Assembly: GCA_001599595.1 (NCBI GenBank)
Contig: BCHH01000010.1
Span: 789,359-853,358, forward strand
Source: Beverwykella pulmonaria
Taxonomy: Eukaryota; Ascomycota; Dothideomycetes; Pleosporales; Melanommataceae
DNA: 64,000 nt
Direction of reading: 5' to 3'
Shown here: positions 22,327 to 33,120 of the stretch, piece after piece
Layout: each line of letters opens with the position of its first letter
How positions within the stretch are numbered: position 1 is the stretch's first letter
Program-made: the position numbers and the translations under genes
The notes under the pieces: model-generated
Told to the model about the DNA's origin: nothing
The model's database searches: none
Seen by the model: only the letters and a program-made list of their open reading frames with translations

Positions 22327-24609
22327 TCAGTGGTACTCGACCTCCTGGGAAAGCATGCACATTCCCTCCCGATCCTCCATCACCATCTCCACGCTCCGGT
22401 GCGAATCAGCCTTCGCCTTGACCCTCTCCTTCCAGAGACTCGATCCCCACTCCACCACTGCACCAGCGTCGTCCAGTCTGCCCCTAGGTGGGACCGATTT
22501 CAACGCGAGCACTAAGAGCTCCTCCAAAGTACCCCAACTCCTTACCGAGTACGGGTGCCGTTTGATATGATCAATCAATGCGTAAACAAAATAACCGACG
22601 ACGATTGAGAGGTAGAAGCACATTATGACTAACGCAAACCTTATTGTTGAACCTGGAACGCCGGTACCCCATCCATATTGCTCCGCAGACATATGGATTG
22701 GAATAGACGTCTTCACCTTGTCTTCGTTTAACTCCAGAGCATAGGGGCCGTTCTGCATCAGAAACGACTTATGTTTCACTTTGGATGTATTCCCCTCGTG
22801 GTTTTCAATTGTAAAACCTGGCGCAAAATCTCTGTATCCGGACCGCGCAATCCCATCAGCGAGAATCAAGCTTAAAATGGTGGAAATATTACTTGCAACC
22901 ACGCGTCTGAAGTCGTAAATATCATCAGGTAGTGTGTGAGGCATCCACGTTCTTACCAACGTGTTTTCCTCCTCGTTCCTTGCATCTCCCACAAAAACCG
23001 CGAAGATGTCATCCATCACAGTGGTGTTGCTGGTTGGACTGAAAATGTCGAGGTATTTTATCCACCCAGTTGGTATGTCAATACTAGGGCCTACTTCCCG
23101 CTTAGAGGGTGGAACCCCTGGTTGGACTCTGTACAGTGATGGTTGACCAATGTCGCTATAGATAAGATCGTTAAAGGCCGGATCAAAGATGGTCTGCGTG
23201 TGCATCCACCTCGCTTCAATAGCACATGAGACTATGAGACTGGACTGCTGCTTGGTGGTGGTCGTGTAGCTCTTCCCAGACTTGACCAGTGGGTAAACGT
23301 AGGGCACCTTGGCTATGCCAGCAACTGAGGGCTTCCGACCTTCAACAAATGAGAAGTCGTTCGTGTCGAACCATCTAAAGCCGGACGCGTTTGCAGGCAA
23401 GGTAGAGAAATTCCAAAGTTGTGCCGGGATAGTAACATTCTTAGAATACGATGGCTCATTCCCATCAAACCAATTAATACCCGAGGACGTGAGCGTTAGG
23501 TGTTCCCACTCATTCTCCCCAGTCATAGAGTCGAGATAATCCACCCACGTACATTCGGCTTGTACCAAAGGCTGCATCATCTCCGAAAGATTTGAACTCT
23601 TTAGTCGTGGCCTTCCAGTCTTGGCCACTTCTCCCATGTTGTTTAGTTTGAGATATGCCCAGAAACTGCCAAAAGCCAGTAGACTCGACTGGCTCAAAGT
23701 TGTTGCAATTGAGCACTCAGAGGATCCGCAAGTGTGGGCTTCTGAGGTCAGCTGCCGACGCGTGCTGCTAACAATCTCTGACATGCTCATATTTATTCCC
23801 GCACCAGATGATACCCAAAGTCCTAGACCAATACCGATGTTCTTGATACCAGCGGCAGGGCAGGTGATTTTGAGGTTTGCCTCATATGCGTCGGCTGCCG
23901 AACACGTCTCGTTTACCAGGCTTGGGTCCAGCGACTGGGGGTATAGATCCATGATGAGTCCTTCCGATAGCATGCGTATTGGCGTGTAGTATTGCGCAAA
24001 CGGGTTCCGCATTTCGAACCAGTTTTCCGTTGGCACGAATCCAATAGCAGAGGCAGGTCCGGCCACTAGTGCTAGTAGTGTGCTGAATGCAAAGAATAGC
24101 GCCAGATGCCACGTCCCGTCCATGAATGCCGACTTCCAGAACCCACCGCTAAAGAAGAACATGATATTTCCGACTCGAAACGGTGCTGTTATCAGGCCCA
24201 GCGGGACTCCCTCCGAATTATCGACAAGTCGACGTCTCATAATGTTGAGAACCATAGACGATAACGAGGCGATAACGAGGATTTCATGAAATTTGGCTAC
24301 GAATTGGAAGAGCTTCGAGATTGTCGTCGCGCTCATAATGCGCTGACCGTCATTCACCCACTCAGTTTCCATCCAAAAAAGCGGCCGACAAGTGAGAACT
24401 ATCACGACCGAGGACATTATAATAGCAGGACCATGGATAAGGAGGCCGGTGAAAAAGCGTAAATAAAAGTTTCCAAGGATCACGGTCCCTTTCTTGTCGT
24501 CCTGTTCTTCCTTCGCCAGCGGCGTTTGTGCATCCTGAGTGTTTGTGTGAGGTTCGTAGGTGGCTTTCTGCAATTCCCGTTGCGGAACCGCAGAGTATGC
24601 TTGCGACAT
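22327..24609 (-). CDS. large fungal membrane protein of unknown function
   Basis: Single uninterrupted exon, 760 aa, ATG at 24609. About 40 polar residues precede membrane helices at roughly 45-75 (FYLRFFTGLLIHGPAIIMSS), 105-122 (FHEILVIASLSSMVLNIM) and 165-190 (WHLALFFAFSTLLALVAGPA). A long extracytosolic region of about 470 residues follows, with many Asn-X-Ser/Thr sites and several cysteines, then a last helix near 675-700 (FALVIMCFYLSIVVGYFVYA) and a cytosolic tail. I know similar large proteins only as hypothetical proteins in moulds; no enzyme or transporter motif is seen. The frame is intact although the gene lies inside a repeat-rich island. A 25-bp tandem repeat lies 72 bp upstream of the ATG, inside the likely promoter or leader. 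Confidence 0.8.
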   Translation of the reverse strand: MSQAYSAVPQRELQKATYEPHTNTQDAQTPLAKEEQDDKKGTVILGNFYLRFFTGLLIHGPAIIMSSVVIVLTCRPLFWMETEWVNDGQRIMSATTISKLFQFVAKFHEILVIASLSSMVLNIMRRRLVDNSEGVPLGLITAPFRVGNIMFFFSGGFWKSAFMDGTWHLALFFAFSTLLALVAGPASAIGFVPTENWFEMRNPFAQYYTPIRMLSEGLIMDLYPQSLDPSLVNETCSAADAYEANLKITCPAAGIKNIGIGLGLWVSSGAGINMSMSEIVSSTRRQLTSEAHTCGSSECSIATTLSQSSLLAFGSFWAYLKLNNMGEVAKTGRPRLKSSNLSEMMQPLVQAECTWVDYLDSMTGENEWEHLTLTSSGINWFDGNEPSYSKNVTIPAQLWNFSTLPANASGFRWFDTNDFSFVEGRKPSVAGIAKVPYVYPLVKSGKSYTTTTKQQSSLIVSCAIEARWMHTQTIFDPAFNDLIYSDIGQPSLYRVQPGVPPSKREVGPSIDIPTGWIKYLDIFSPTSNTTVMDDIFAVFVGDARNEEENTLVRTWMPHTLPDDIYDFRRVVASNISTILSLILADGIARSGYRDFAPGFTIENHEGNTSKVKHKSFLMQNGPYALELNEDKVKTSIPIHMSAEQYGWGTGVPGSTIRFALVIMCFYLSIVVGYFVYALIDHIKRHPYSVRSWGTLEELLVLALKSVPPRGRLDDAGAVVEWGSSLWKERVKAKADSHRSVEMVMEDREGMCMLSQEVEYH

Positions 24610-24680
24610 TGATATTGTTCGAGAGTAGCACGAGGTTAAAGAGGCCGCAATTGCGATCAGATGGTGAGGAGTCGAGGAAT

Positions 24681-24780
24681 GAAGTTGTAGGGACAGGAAG
24701 TGAAAGAAGTTGTAGGAACAGGAAGTGAAAGAAGTTGTAGGGACAGGAAGTGAAAGAAGTTGTAGGGACAGAAAGTGGAA
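24681..24780. repeat. 25-bp tandem repeat, four units
   Basis: Units start at 24681, 24706, 24731 and 24756; the consensus begins GAAGTTGTAGGGACAGGAAG and ends TGAAA. Units 1 and 3 are identical, unit 2 differs at one base, unit 4 at two. High identity suggests recent or ongoing copy-number change. It lies directly upstream of the minus-strand gene that starts at 24609. Confidence 0.95.
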
Positions 24781-25387
24781 GAAAGCGCTTGCGAAGTACC
24801 TGCGCAGGAGCTTACATAGCGTTGTCAGCCTAACGGGGCGTTGTCAGCATATGGGGGCGTTCTATGCATTTACTTCAAGCCCGATAACTTGGCAGCGCCT
24901 AACACACAATGTCTTTTATAAATAGGTTTTGGCCCCCAACCAGTGTTTCTAATAGTTAGTGCGCCTGATTGTACAGTACTGTAGTACACTGATATTGGTG
25001 CAGTTAGTATGTACAGGGTCTATGAAGCTGCTGTACTATCCGTTTACGGTAATGTATTCTACAAGCGAGCGCGCCACCCCACCAACTCTCCACAATCCTA
25101 AATTGAAATAACTCTTCAACTTAGGGAGATATAAACTATCTACATACAAATTAACCAATAGAGGTCTTGCGGTTGGTTCTCTGGGTATGAGTGGTAGGAT
25201 CACCGGTGCGAATATTAAGACAGTAAAGGGGTTGGTTTTCTGAAAAGTGTATTGTTCAAGTAGTAATCTTATTGTTTGACTTGCTAGAGCCTTAAGAGTA
25301 ATAATTAAGGCACAAGTGGATATATTGTAAGGAGCTATAGTATAGACAGTATTGAACAACCAGGTCGTGTCCGTCATATCAAAAATC
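24781..25387. other. intergenic, no gene seen
   Basis: Nothing coding is supported. The stretch becomes A+T-rich toward 25300, just before the decayed folate-gene fragment begins abruptly. Confidence 0.4.
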
Positions 25388-26703
25388 GCCCGTGATCATC
25401 AGAAACTTCCTCGAAAACACTATCGAGGAGATTGCCCTACACAAGGCTGACATTCTAAGACCCAATGTTCCATATATTGTCAACCCCACCAAGGAATGGA
25501 ACGTCCACAATTTCATCAACCAGTATGCAAAAGAGATAGGAGCTGGTCCCTTGATCCACGGAGACACCAAAGAACTCAAAGAAAACTTGTACTCTACAAT
25601 CTATTGGCACAAATTCGCTGGTGTGCTTCAAGCTTTCCAGAGAGAATATGCCGTCCTAGCCTATCTTGCGGTTATTGAAGCACTCAAGAGTCTGAACTTG
25701 TCTACCAGAAGGACCAGAGAAATGTTGCCTGGTATAAAAAACACGGTTCCTGGGTCATTTCCAACATTTGAGGCCTAAGGCGATCTTTGGAGAACATAGC
25801 ACAAAGATTCTTGTTGACGGAGCTTAGAACATGGATGCAGCAATTGCACTGAACGAGTACGTCAAAAATACTATTCGAAAACCGAAAGGCCACCCGCATA
25901 AATTATTGCACGTCACTTGAGTTATTGCGATGTCGGAAGGCAAGGATGCCTTCAACTATGTGGGAGAGCTTCTGAGGCCTGGAGATAGTATTATAACAAC
26001 TACGTTCGGTCCCGTCCATAGAACGCCATAGGTTAAATCAATAGATCCCAAGGATTTACTGCAAGCCGCGAATAAAGCCTACCCTAGCATCACTAGGGTT
26101 GCTATGCCAGTTGACGGCCCATTTCGAGCATTGTACGCAGCCAAGTACTTAACGGAACACGACAATCCCATCGCTTTGACGGGCAGTTTGTATCTTGTCG
26201 GCGACTTGCTACGTGAGAAAGCTAGATTGGACGAGGATAGTGAATATATCGATATCAAATCTATCGATAAAGAAGAGCGCAATAGGGTGAATGTGTTCTT
26301 GTCCGGGAGATTGAAAGAACTTGATCGTGCCATGGACAGCAAAGTTCCGGCGACGCCTCAGTCAGATCCAGATGAAAATGCAAAGTTGAAACTCAAACGA
26401 GAGATGGAGAAGCTCAACCATGAATTAAGTGCTCTTGAGGGAGAAAATATTGCTGGCGACGAAGCCCGTTTCCACGCGACTCAGGATGACATGGGATGAT
26501 TGTACCTTAACACATTCAAGGAAACGACAGCCAGATATAAAGATTCCGGTCTAAAGCAGAAGTTCTTTACTGAATTCGAAGACATACGCGAGCAATTGCA
26601 GAAATTTACCGGGTGGTTCCAGATGCCAACGCAGAGCGCCGTCGTACCAAAGCATGACTTGTGCGATCCGGTTCAGCATTCTGAATCCCGTCCTGGTTTT
26701 TAA
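25388..26703 (+). pseudogene. 5'-truncated, stop-ridden folylpolyglutamate synthase (FolC) fragment
   Basis: The sequence enters in the middle of a Mur-ligase/FolC protein: NTIEEIALHKADILRPNVP, then FAGVLQAFQREYAVLAYLAVI, then after a frame change KILVDGA, VIAMSEGKDA, a LLRPGDSIITT strand, FGPV and ALTGSLYLVGDLLRE. Intact enzymes add glutamates to folates. The nucleotide-binding first domain (P-loop) is missing, so the fragment is 5'-truncated. Damage: a frameshift near 25740-25790 and several in-frame stops. At 25916-25918 TGA stands just before VIAMSEGKDA; at 26030-26032 TAG stands where the family has Trp; at 26498-26500 TGA interrupts an unrecognised helical C-terminal extension. Stops at Trp-like positions fit G-to-A changes (C-to-T on the other strand), as in RIP. 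A decayed transposase follows at once, so the fragment may have been carried or split by transposons. Confidence 0.72.
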
Positions 26704-26708
26704 GATAT

Positions 26709-27660
26709 TTTGGTACAAGAAACACCCAGAGCGAAAATCCGTACACACTTTATTGCAGCCCCCGAAGAAGGGAGGTTATTCAACCTACGCATGCCTAAAG
26801 AATCCGGCAATGCCAATTCTTCATCTTCTTCCGACGAAGAGCACAAGCATGATAAGGTTATAGGGTTCTGGGACCTTGTATATTTTACTGACGAAGCGCA
26901 CTACAATCCTAATGAGAGCTTTCAACAAGATCGCGTCCTTAGGGAGCAAGGCACCCGACACCTGCCAGAGAATCAGGTGGAGAAAAGGCGGTCAAGAACA
27001 AGGAAAACATTCATATGTACGCGTATGTAAACTACTACACTAAGGGACCTCTAGAGTTTTATAATGATGAGAAGGAGGTGCTGCCTAAGCCTAGGCCTCC
27101 TCCAAAGCCTCGGAAATCAAAGTACGAAACTGAGGCTCAACATGCCGAGCATGTAAAGGAGTGGGAAGCTTCTAAGCCTCCAGAAGTTGAACAGGAAAGC
27201 ATTGGTACTCATATGACACAAATGTACTACACTAAAACAGTGTTGCCTTGTTACGCAAAGGCGATCAATGAAGCGCGGTTAAAGGACCCTCGGGATAGAT
27301 CCTTCAAGAAGACAACGATCCTTCACACGGTACAAGATCTATGAACAATGTAGCTTATATCTACAAGCAACAGAACTGGATTTCAACTATTATACACCCA
27401 GCGCAGTCGCCCAATCTCAACCCTATTGAGGGCGTTTGGTGTATTCTAAAGCAACGCACAAAGCGCTAACAGTATTACCCAGAGGATGAAGAGGAGTGGG
27501 ACGGGACTCTACGCCACCTCAAAAAGATACTTAGGCAGGGGTGGGGAAAGATTACAATGAAGGAAATAAGAGGTCGAATTAATGAGATGCCCTGGCGCTG
27601 CCAACAATTGATTGATACAGATGGTGAGCGGGTGCGATTGAATCTTTGGCAAATAGCTTG
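26709..27660 (+). pseudogene. decayed Tc1/mariner-type transposase
   Basis: Pieces of a DDE transposase lie in order in different frames: ARIRTHFI-like start, DLVYFTDEAHYNP (first catalytic Asp), a middle part around 27015-27330 with YAYVNYYTKGPLEFYN, EDNDPSHGTRS after a frameshift near 27310 (second Asp), then the HPAQSPNLNPIEGVWCILKQ block (third acidic residue). A TAA stop follows at about 27469 (KR*QYYPEDEEEW). The N-terminal helix-turn-helix part is not recognisable. The copy cannot make a transposase. No convincing terminal inverted repeats were found by eye. Confidence 0.75.
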
Positions 27661-28221
27661 ATTTTTGGCCAACTGCAACACCAAAAAATGAGCTTCACTA
27701 TTCCCTAAAGAGAAATTAAACAATATATCGCTGTTTCTATGCAAAATGTCATAAAAACCATGTTTGTATGGGGAGAAGGTTTGATGATGCATTCCGCTTA
27801 CCTCCTGCGACCCGAATTAATGCAACGCCTGGTGATATGGAAAGCTGATGAACATCAGCAAGATATAGCAATGGAGCAGGAGATCATCAGAGATAACGTA
27901 CTCCTTGGCAGCTTGTTGTATGGAGGCGCAAGGCTGTTCCAGATCGCAGAACTATGCTAGGCGGCAGCGCTGAAGCGCAGCACCTCTCGTCGCTGGGCAT
28001 GTTCTCTCATTTAATTAAACGGACCAGGAAGTATTGAAAAAGATTTGTAATGGAATAAGGCTGAGCATGAGCTAGGCTAGAACGAAAAGTCGAAGGCTAC
28101 CGGTAGTCATCACGCCAAGGATTCGGTGGTTTCGAGCTGACCTCGAACTCATCGTCGACATACACGCTAGCAGCTCACAAAGACCCTAACCGCAATCGTG
28201 CAAGCATTCACCACAACCAAA
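27661..28221. other. intergenic, promoter side of the kinase-ankyrin gene
   Basis: No coding sequence is supported. A frame at 27739-27960 may be further transposon-derived sequence, but it has no recognisable motif. Confidence 0.35.
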
Positions 28222-31200
28222 ATGTCTTCTATTTGGGGCTCACGGTTCCAAACAACTGCGACAGTAGCGCAAACCCATGCGTCGCGCATTGACATTGACA
28301 CGAACATCGATGATATTCCATCTGCACTATTTGAATCTCTTCCCCAGATTCCCCTCAACGTCCTTACTGCTGATAAATCCCTCGGGACAGGCTCTATGTT
28401 CCATGTCAGACGCGAGATCTTCGATGCGAGGACTGATCCACCCCAGCAATACTACGTCGCGGTAAAATATATGCGAGTGGAGCAAAAGTCGGAAAAGCAG
28501 CGTCAGAGCGTACAATCTCTCCTTAGAGAGCTGAGAGTCATCACACATCAATCACTCAGAGGTCATCCTCATATCATATCGGCCTTTGGTCATGGTTGGA
28601 CGGGTCTGTACTCTGGGGAGTCTAGGCCCTTCCTCGTCATGGAATACGCTGATTATGGCACTCTTTCGGAGGTACTTCAAGCGACAGAAGCTCAAAGACA
28701 TGTGACTATACAAGAACGATATAATTTGGCTTTAGACGTGGCTTGCGGTCTCGAAGCATTACACGAAAGCGGCATTATACACGGAGACCTCAAAACGGGC
28801 AATATTTTAGTATTCCAGATGACGGAAGCTCTCGGCTACACCTTCGGTGAATGGGAAATCCCCTGGGTGGCAAAAATAGCTGATTTTGGCTCTTCGCTCA
28901 CAAGAGAAGAGGCTAATGACCATGTCTTCAGGTACACAGGCACCGCTGTTTACAATGCCCCAGAAATCGAGGTGCATGACTGTGGATTCTCAAACAAAGG
29001 TTCTTTCGTAACATACAAGGCCGCAGATGTGTACTCTTTTGGCCTCCTGCTATGGGAGGTTTTGAAGGGCGGGCAATTTTATCTGGACACTATCGTAGGC
29101 GACGAAGTTACACTAAGAAAAAAGCGATATAGAGATTTTCTCTGCAAAAAGAACAGAGAAACCGGTGACACACTCTTGACCCTTGCATTGGAATCTCTCG
29201 AAGATGTAAGAGCCGAGATTGAGGAATCTTGCCACATGGAAACCTGGACAACCATCGCTGCAGTCTTATCTTTCTGTCTGAAGAAGGCCTTACCTGGGCG
29301 AGCTACTTCAGCTATGGTGTACCAGAAGCTTCGCAATTCTACGAGGTATATACCTATTTATTCAATGGTCGCCTGATGTCTAATACACACAGCATTGGCA
29401 ATAGGCCTCCAGTCGTTTACTCACTTCCGAGGATGATCTCGTGTCCAAGGGCAAAACCTGGTGCAGTAGGAACGTCCTTTCACAACCTACACGGAAATTT
29501 AACCAACACTGAATTTGGCCATGATCCTAGGCTGTCGGTAGTTAAGCATGGAAAGCTTTGTGCGGTTGCCAAGAATACACTAGTAAAGACAGAAACTCGT
29601 CTCATGACTTTCAACAGGATAGATTCTCGTAGTATTGCCGGAACACCATCCGGCCGCCAACCATTCAGTCTCCAACGAGTAGGTCTACAACGAACTTCAT
29701 ATCTTTCTATCCCTAACAATGGCATTGTAGGCGAATATGACTTCACGACCACCACAAGAGATCCAGATGCGGATGATTCGAGGCTGGGAGATGAACACAA
29801 CAGGGAACTGTGACACCATAACAGCGTCAGAAGCATACATGGAGTTGAGTGCGAGCCACTTTCTCGGCTTCGGTGTTGAACAGAATCTTACTGAGTCGCT
29901 GAATTTTCTTCGGAAGGCTTGTTATGGGAGTCGAGTTGCGAAGGCCATATTTGCCCGCGTTTCTCGAGCGATTAAATCCGATGGAAACATGTTAAAGAAA
30001 CCATATAACGATGCAGAGAAGTTATCATACTTTAGCAATCGTCTCTGCGTCATACCCTCTACTGTTATCATCACACCGAATATACTGCAAATACCGCGAT
30101 TATCGATACGACCCAGCCGTCAACAAAATGCGACCAGAACTGATTCGATAATATCTCTGATCACAAGAAACTTGGAAGAATTCGAGAGTGTATCTGGGGC
30201 CATAAACATGGCTTGTCTTGATCGATTATGGGAAGAGCAGCACCCACGGGGGCAAAATAGCTTGTCGCAAGTAGACATATCAGCAGCCCTAACAGACGCC
30301 TGCAAGTTGGGCCGATTCGATGTTGCTAAGATTATTGTTTCCATGTGTGCACAATATATCGGGGTGGAAGGTGAGCCAACTCCTTTGCATTGGCTTATAA
30401 AATTCCCACCAGAGCAAGCTCATTATATGGCAAATCTTCTGGTTTATGGTTCTGGAGGTGATGAAGGTCCATCTACAGGATTTCACCTCCAAAACCTACT
30501 CATACAGGGCCGTCAGGATATCGAGCTCCATTTTGGGGGAGTATGCCACCACTGTGTAAATGCGAATTCGTCTTGTGACGTATACCTCCCAGAGCACTGC
30601 ATGGAGCTGGTCGGCACTCCACTTCATTGGGCAGTTCGATGCCACAACATGGAATTGACCAAGAAGTTCCTTGATTTAGGAGCCAAAATGTCTTTACGAT
30701 GCAAGGTCAACAATCGATTGCACGGAGACCCACTTAGTTCTCTCCCCACCAATTACAACGCGCTCGATATTGCTCTCGAATACCATCTATACGACATTGC
30801 CGCAGAACTTCTCGGGCAAGCTCAACGATCTGCAAATCTCATGGAAATTGGGGCTTCGCTCCTTGCAAGCACGACAACAACTTTCGCTCGCTTCATTATT
30901 CACGGATCTTCCTACCGTCTTGCTCTCAAGAAGACAATTCAGGTGCTAATCCGTTTCGGGTGGGATCTCCAACGCTCAGACTATTTTGGTGTGGTTCCAA
31001 TCCTGCTTGCGTTACAAAATTGCATTGAGGAACGATACATCATCGAAGAACTTCTCCAAGTCAGTCCAAACATCATCGAATTGCCTGTTCCAGACGGAAT
31101 GAACCTTGCCACACTCGTCGTTATTTGTTCAGAGCCCAAATATCCCTCGGGTACATGGAAGATGGAGCAAATTCTCCCTCGGATCAAAGATCCCAATGCG

Positions 31201-32133
31201 TATGATGACACTGGAAAGAATGCCTTACACTACTGTGCAATAGTCGGCAATGCTCGGATAGCAGAACTCCTGATATCAACTCGTCGAATGGACATCAACA
31301 TTCAAGCTTCAAAAACTGCTAACAACAAGGACCGATATACCCCGCTTATGTATGCAGCTATATTTGGAAGAACAGAAGTACTACAGGTGTTGCTTGAAGC
31401 AGGAGCATATGTAGACTTCCAAAATGATGCTGGTCAAACTGCTCTAGAGCTGGCAGTTCTTAATCGTCGATATGATACCACATCTTTCCTCATTCAACAT
31501 GGCGCCAGCATTGATTTTGACCTTCGCGATGACTCAATTCCCAGGAGTACACTTCTACATAAAGCATGCATACTGAGCAATGGTCAACGTCCGTTAACGA
31601 AACGTCTACTCGATGGCCATCCGAAGTTGCGAGCCTCATCCGTCTTGAACAAGCCTGCGGGCCTGCTCATGCCGAAACCTCCTCTATATACTGCCATCAC
31701 TTTCGCTGATCTGGAATCCGTGGAATCATTACTTCAATACGGTGCTGATCCAGACTGCTGGTGGCATCCCGCCGATCTCGACCCTTCGGATCTGCTCACG
31801 AAAGTACGTTACAAGCTGACACCGCGTGGCTTAGTCGACCAAATTCTTGAAAGAGCTATGACCAAAGGTCTCTTCAAGGAGCAATTAAGAGTGGCGATCC
31901 ATGGAAATTCCGATTCAATGAGAGATCTTCCCTTTCTCATGGAAACCGAGAGGAATAAGGAAAGGTCTAAGCAGGAGGGTACAGACATAATACCCGGGTT
32001 TGACTTTCGTCTAGAGAGCATACAGGCAGAGAAGCAGGGCCAAGTGGGAGTACGAAATTTCATTGCCCGTCTTGAAGCAATTAAGCGGTTGATGGAAGAA
32101 TACATCAATGACCAGAACCCCACCACGCCTTAG
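28222..32133 (+). CDS. protein kinase - Sel1 - ankyrin repeat protein
   Basis: Exon 1 (28222..29345) encodes a protein kinase: glycine loop LGTGSMFHV (54-62), VAVKYM with Lys82, a likely helix-C Glu103, HGDLKTGN (187-194; Asp189 kept, HRD Arg replaced by Gly), IADFGSS with Asp221, and YNAPE. A 47-bp intron (29346..29392, donor GTATAT, branch TCTAATA) joins it in frame to a linker exon from 29393 open to 29812. The last part, open from 29731 to 32133, has a Sel1-like repeat (AYMELSASHFLGFGVEQNL) and, from about residue 480 on, ankyrin repeats (TPLHWAVRCHNMELTKKFLD, GKNALHYCAIVGNARIAELL, RYTPLMYAAIFGRTEVLQVL). The second junction is not settled: either a weak intron (29727..29790) or a one-base frame error near 29812. 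If the latter, this copy is broken. Such kinase-ankyrin proteins are common in moulds and resemble signalling or NLR-like immune proteins; the role is unknown. Confidence 0.72.
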
Positions 32134-32171
32134 CACGATTATCGTGCCCGTTCCAAAAACGCCATATCTAA

Positions 32172-33120
32172 TTAAACGGGGAGGTTTGCCACAAACACTA
32201 CCATCACAGCACAGTATGCCGCAGTCGCGGAGAAGATCTCGAAATTCCGCGTCTGCGTCATGTAAAGCGCAGCGGAAAAGGTAGCAGTGAACAGAGCAAT
32301 AGCCCATAGTCTAGAGCCCATGCTCTCTATGCTATACAGAACTACTATTGGCACAGTCAAAGTTGCAACAGCGAGAATTGCAGTGAGGAATCGGGATACG
32401 ATAACGACGCGGTCGGTCGAGAAATGGAAGATGTGGCCATCGGTTGACTTTTCGCGGTCCCGCTACGTCTCGTGTGAGTTCTCATTTTCATCGAGAAAAG
32501 GAAGTTTGCGTACTTCGGTACTAAAGATCTATCTATGTTAGCCACATGCTCTACATTAACTAGAAGTTATCACCTACCCATGGTACCCCTTGCTTCATTA
32601 ATCCAACTGCGCAATGCTCCAGAAAGTATTCCAGCCCCCCATGATCCGACGGGCTGTGCGGAGCACCAAGATCTTCCCAGTCTAGATATGCGGATGACTC
32701 GGTAGGAACAAGCGGCTTGTTGCCTTCCAACCAGTTGCTAATACTCTGAAGTTGAGATTCTCGGGGCCTTCTCCGTTCCTGGTGGCGGTAGTAGCCTTGC
32801 AACAGAGTGTCTTGCCCCCCATTAGTAATGCTTATCTTTGAAGCCTGGGAGTTGCTCACTATATTCAACCAATTTCTCGCCAATCTTCGATAACAACTCT
32901 TGTCGACTAGTATTATGGTCTTGCCGTCGAGTGTGGAGGAAGAATGCCGTCTTCTCGTTGGTATCTAGCTCATCAAGCTGCTCTTGCATTTCGAGAATCT
33001 CATCTTGTTTGGATAATAGCACGCGGGAATGGAGGCGGCTGAATTGTTTGAAGGCGCAGAGCGTTCGATCGCTGCTTAGGAAGGCCGCTAAGCGGGGATA
33101 TCCCGGACGAAAAGTCTCTA
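32172..33120 (-). pseudogene. DUF6594-type membrane protein, broken
   Basis: Blocks of the fungal DUF6594 family lie in order on the minus strand: GYPRLAAFLSSDRTL and LLSKQDEILEMQEQLDELD, FFLHTRRQD, then SISNWLEGNKPLVP, YLDWEDLGAP, SDHGGLEYFLEHCAV, a likely intron (GTAGGT donor after GVPW), then VSRFLTAILAVATLTVPIVV and IFSATAAYCAVMVVFVA (membrane helices) at the C-terminus. Two faults are visible: a +1 frame change near 32825-32860 with no GT-AG intron to explain it, and an in-frame TAG about 32470, before STDGHIFHFS. No ATG starts the first block. I therefore call it a pseudogene. The family is of unknown function and often multiplies in moulds. It is convergent with the kinase-ankyrin gene (39 bp apart). 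Confidence 0.7.
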
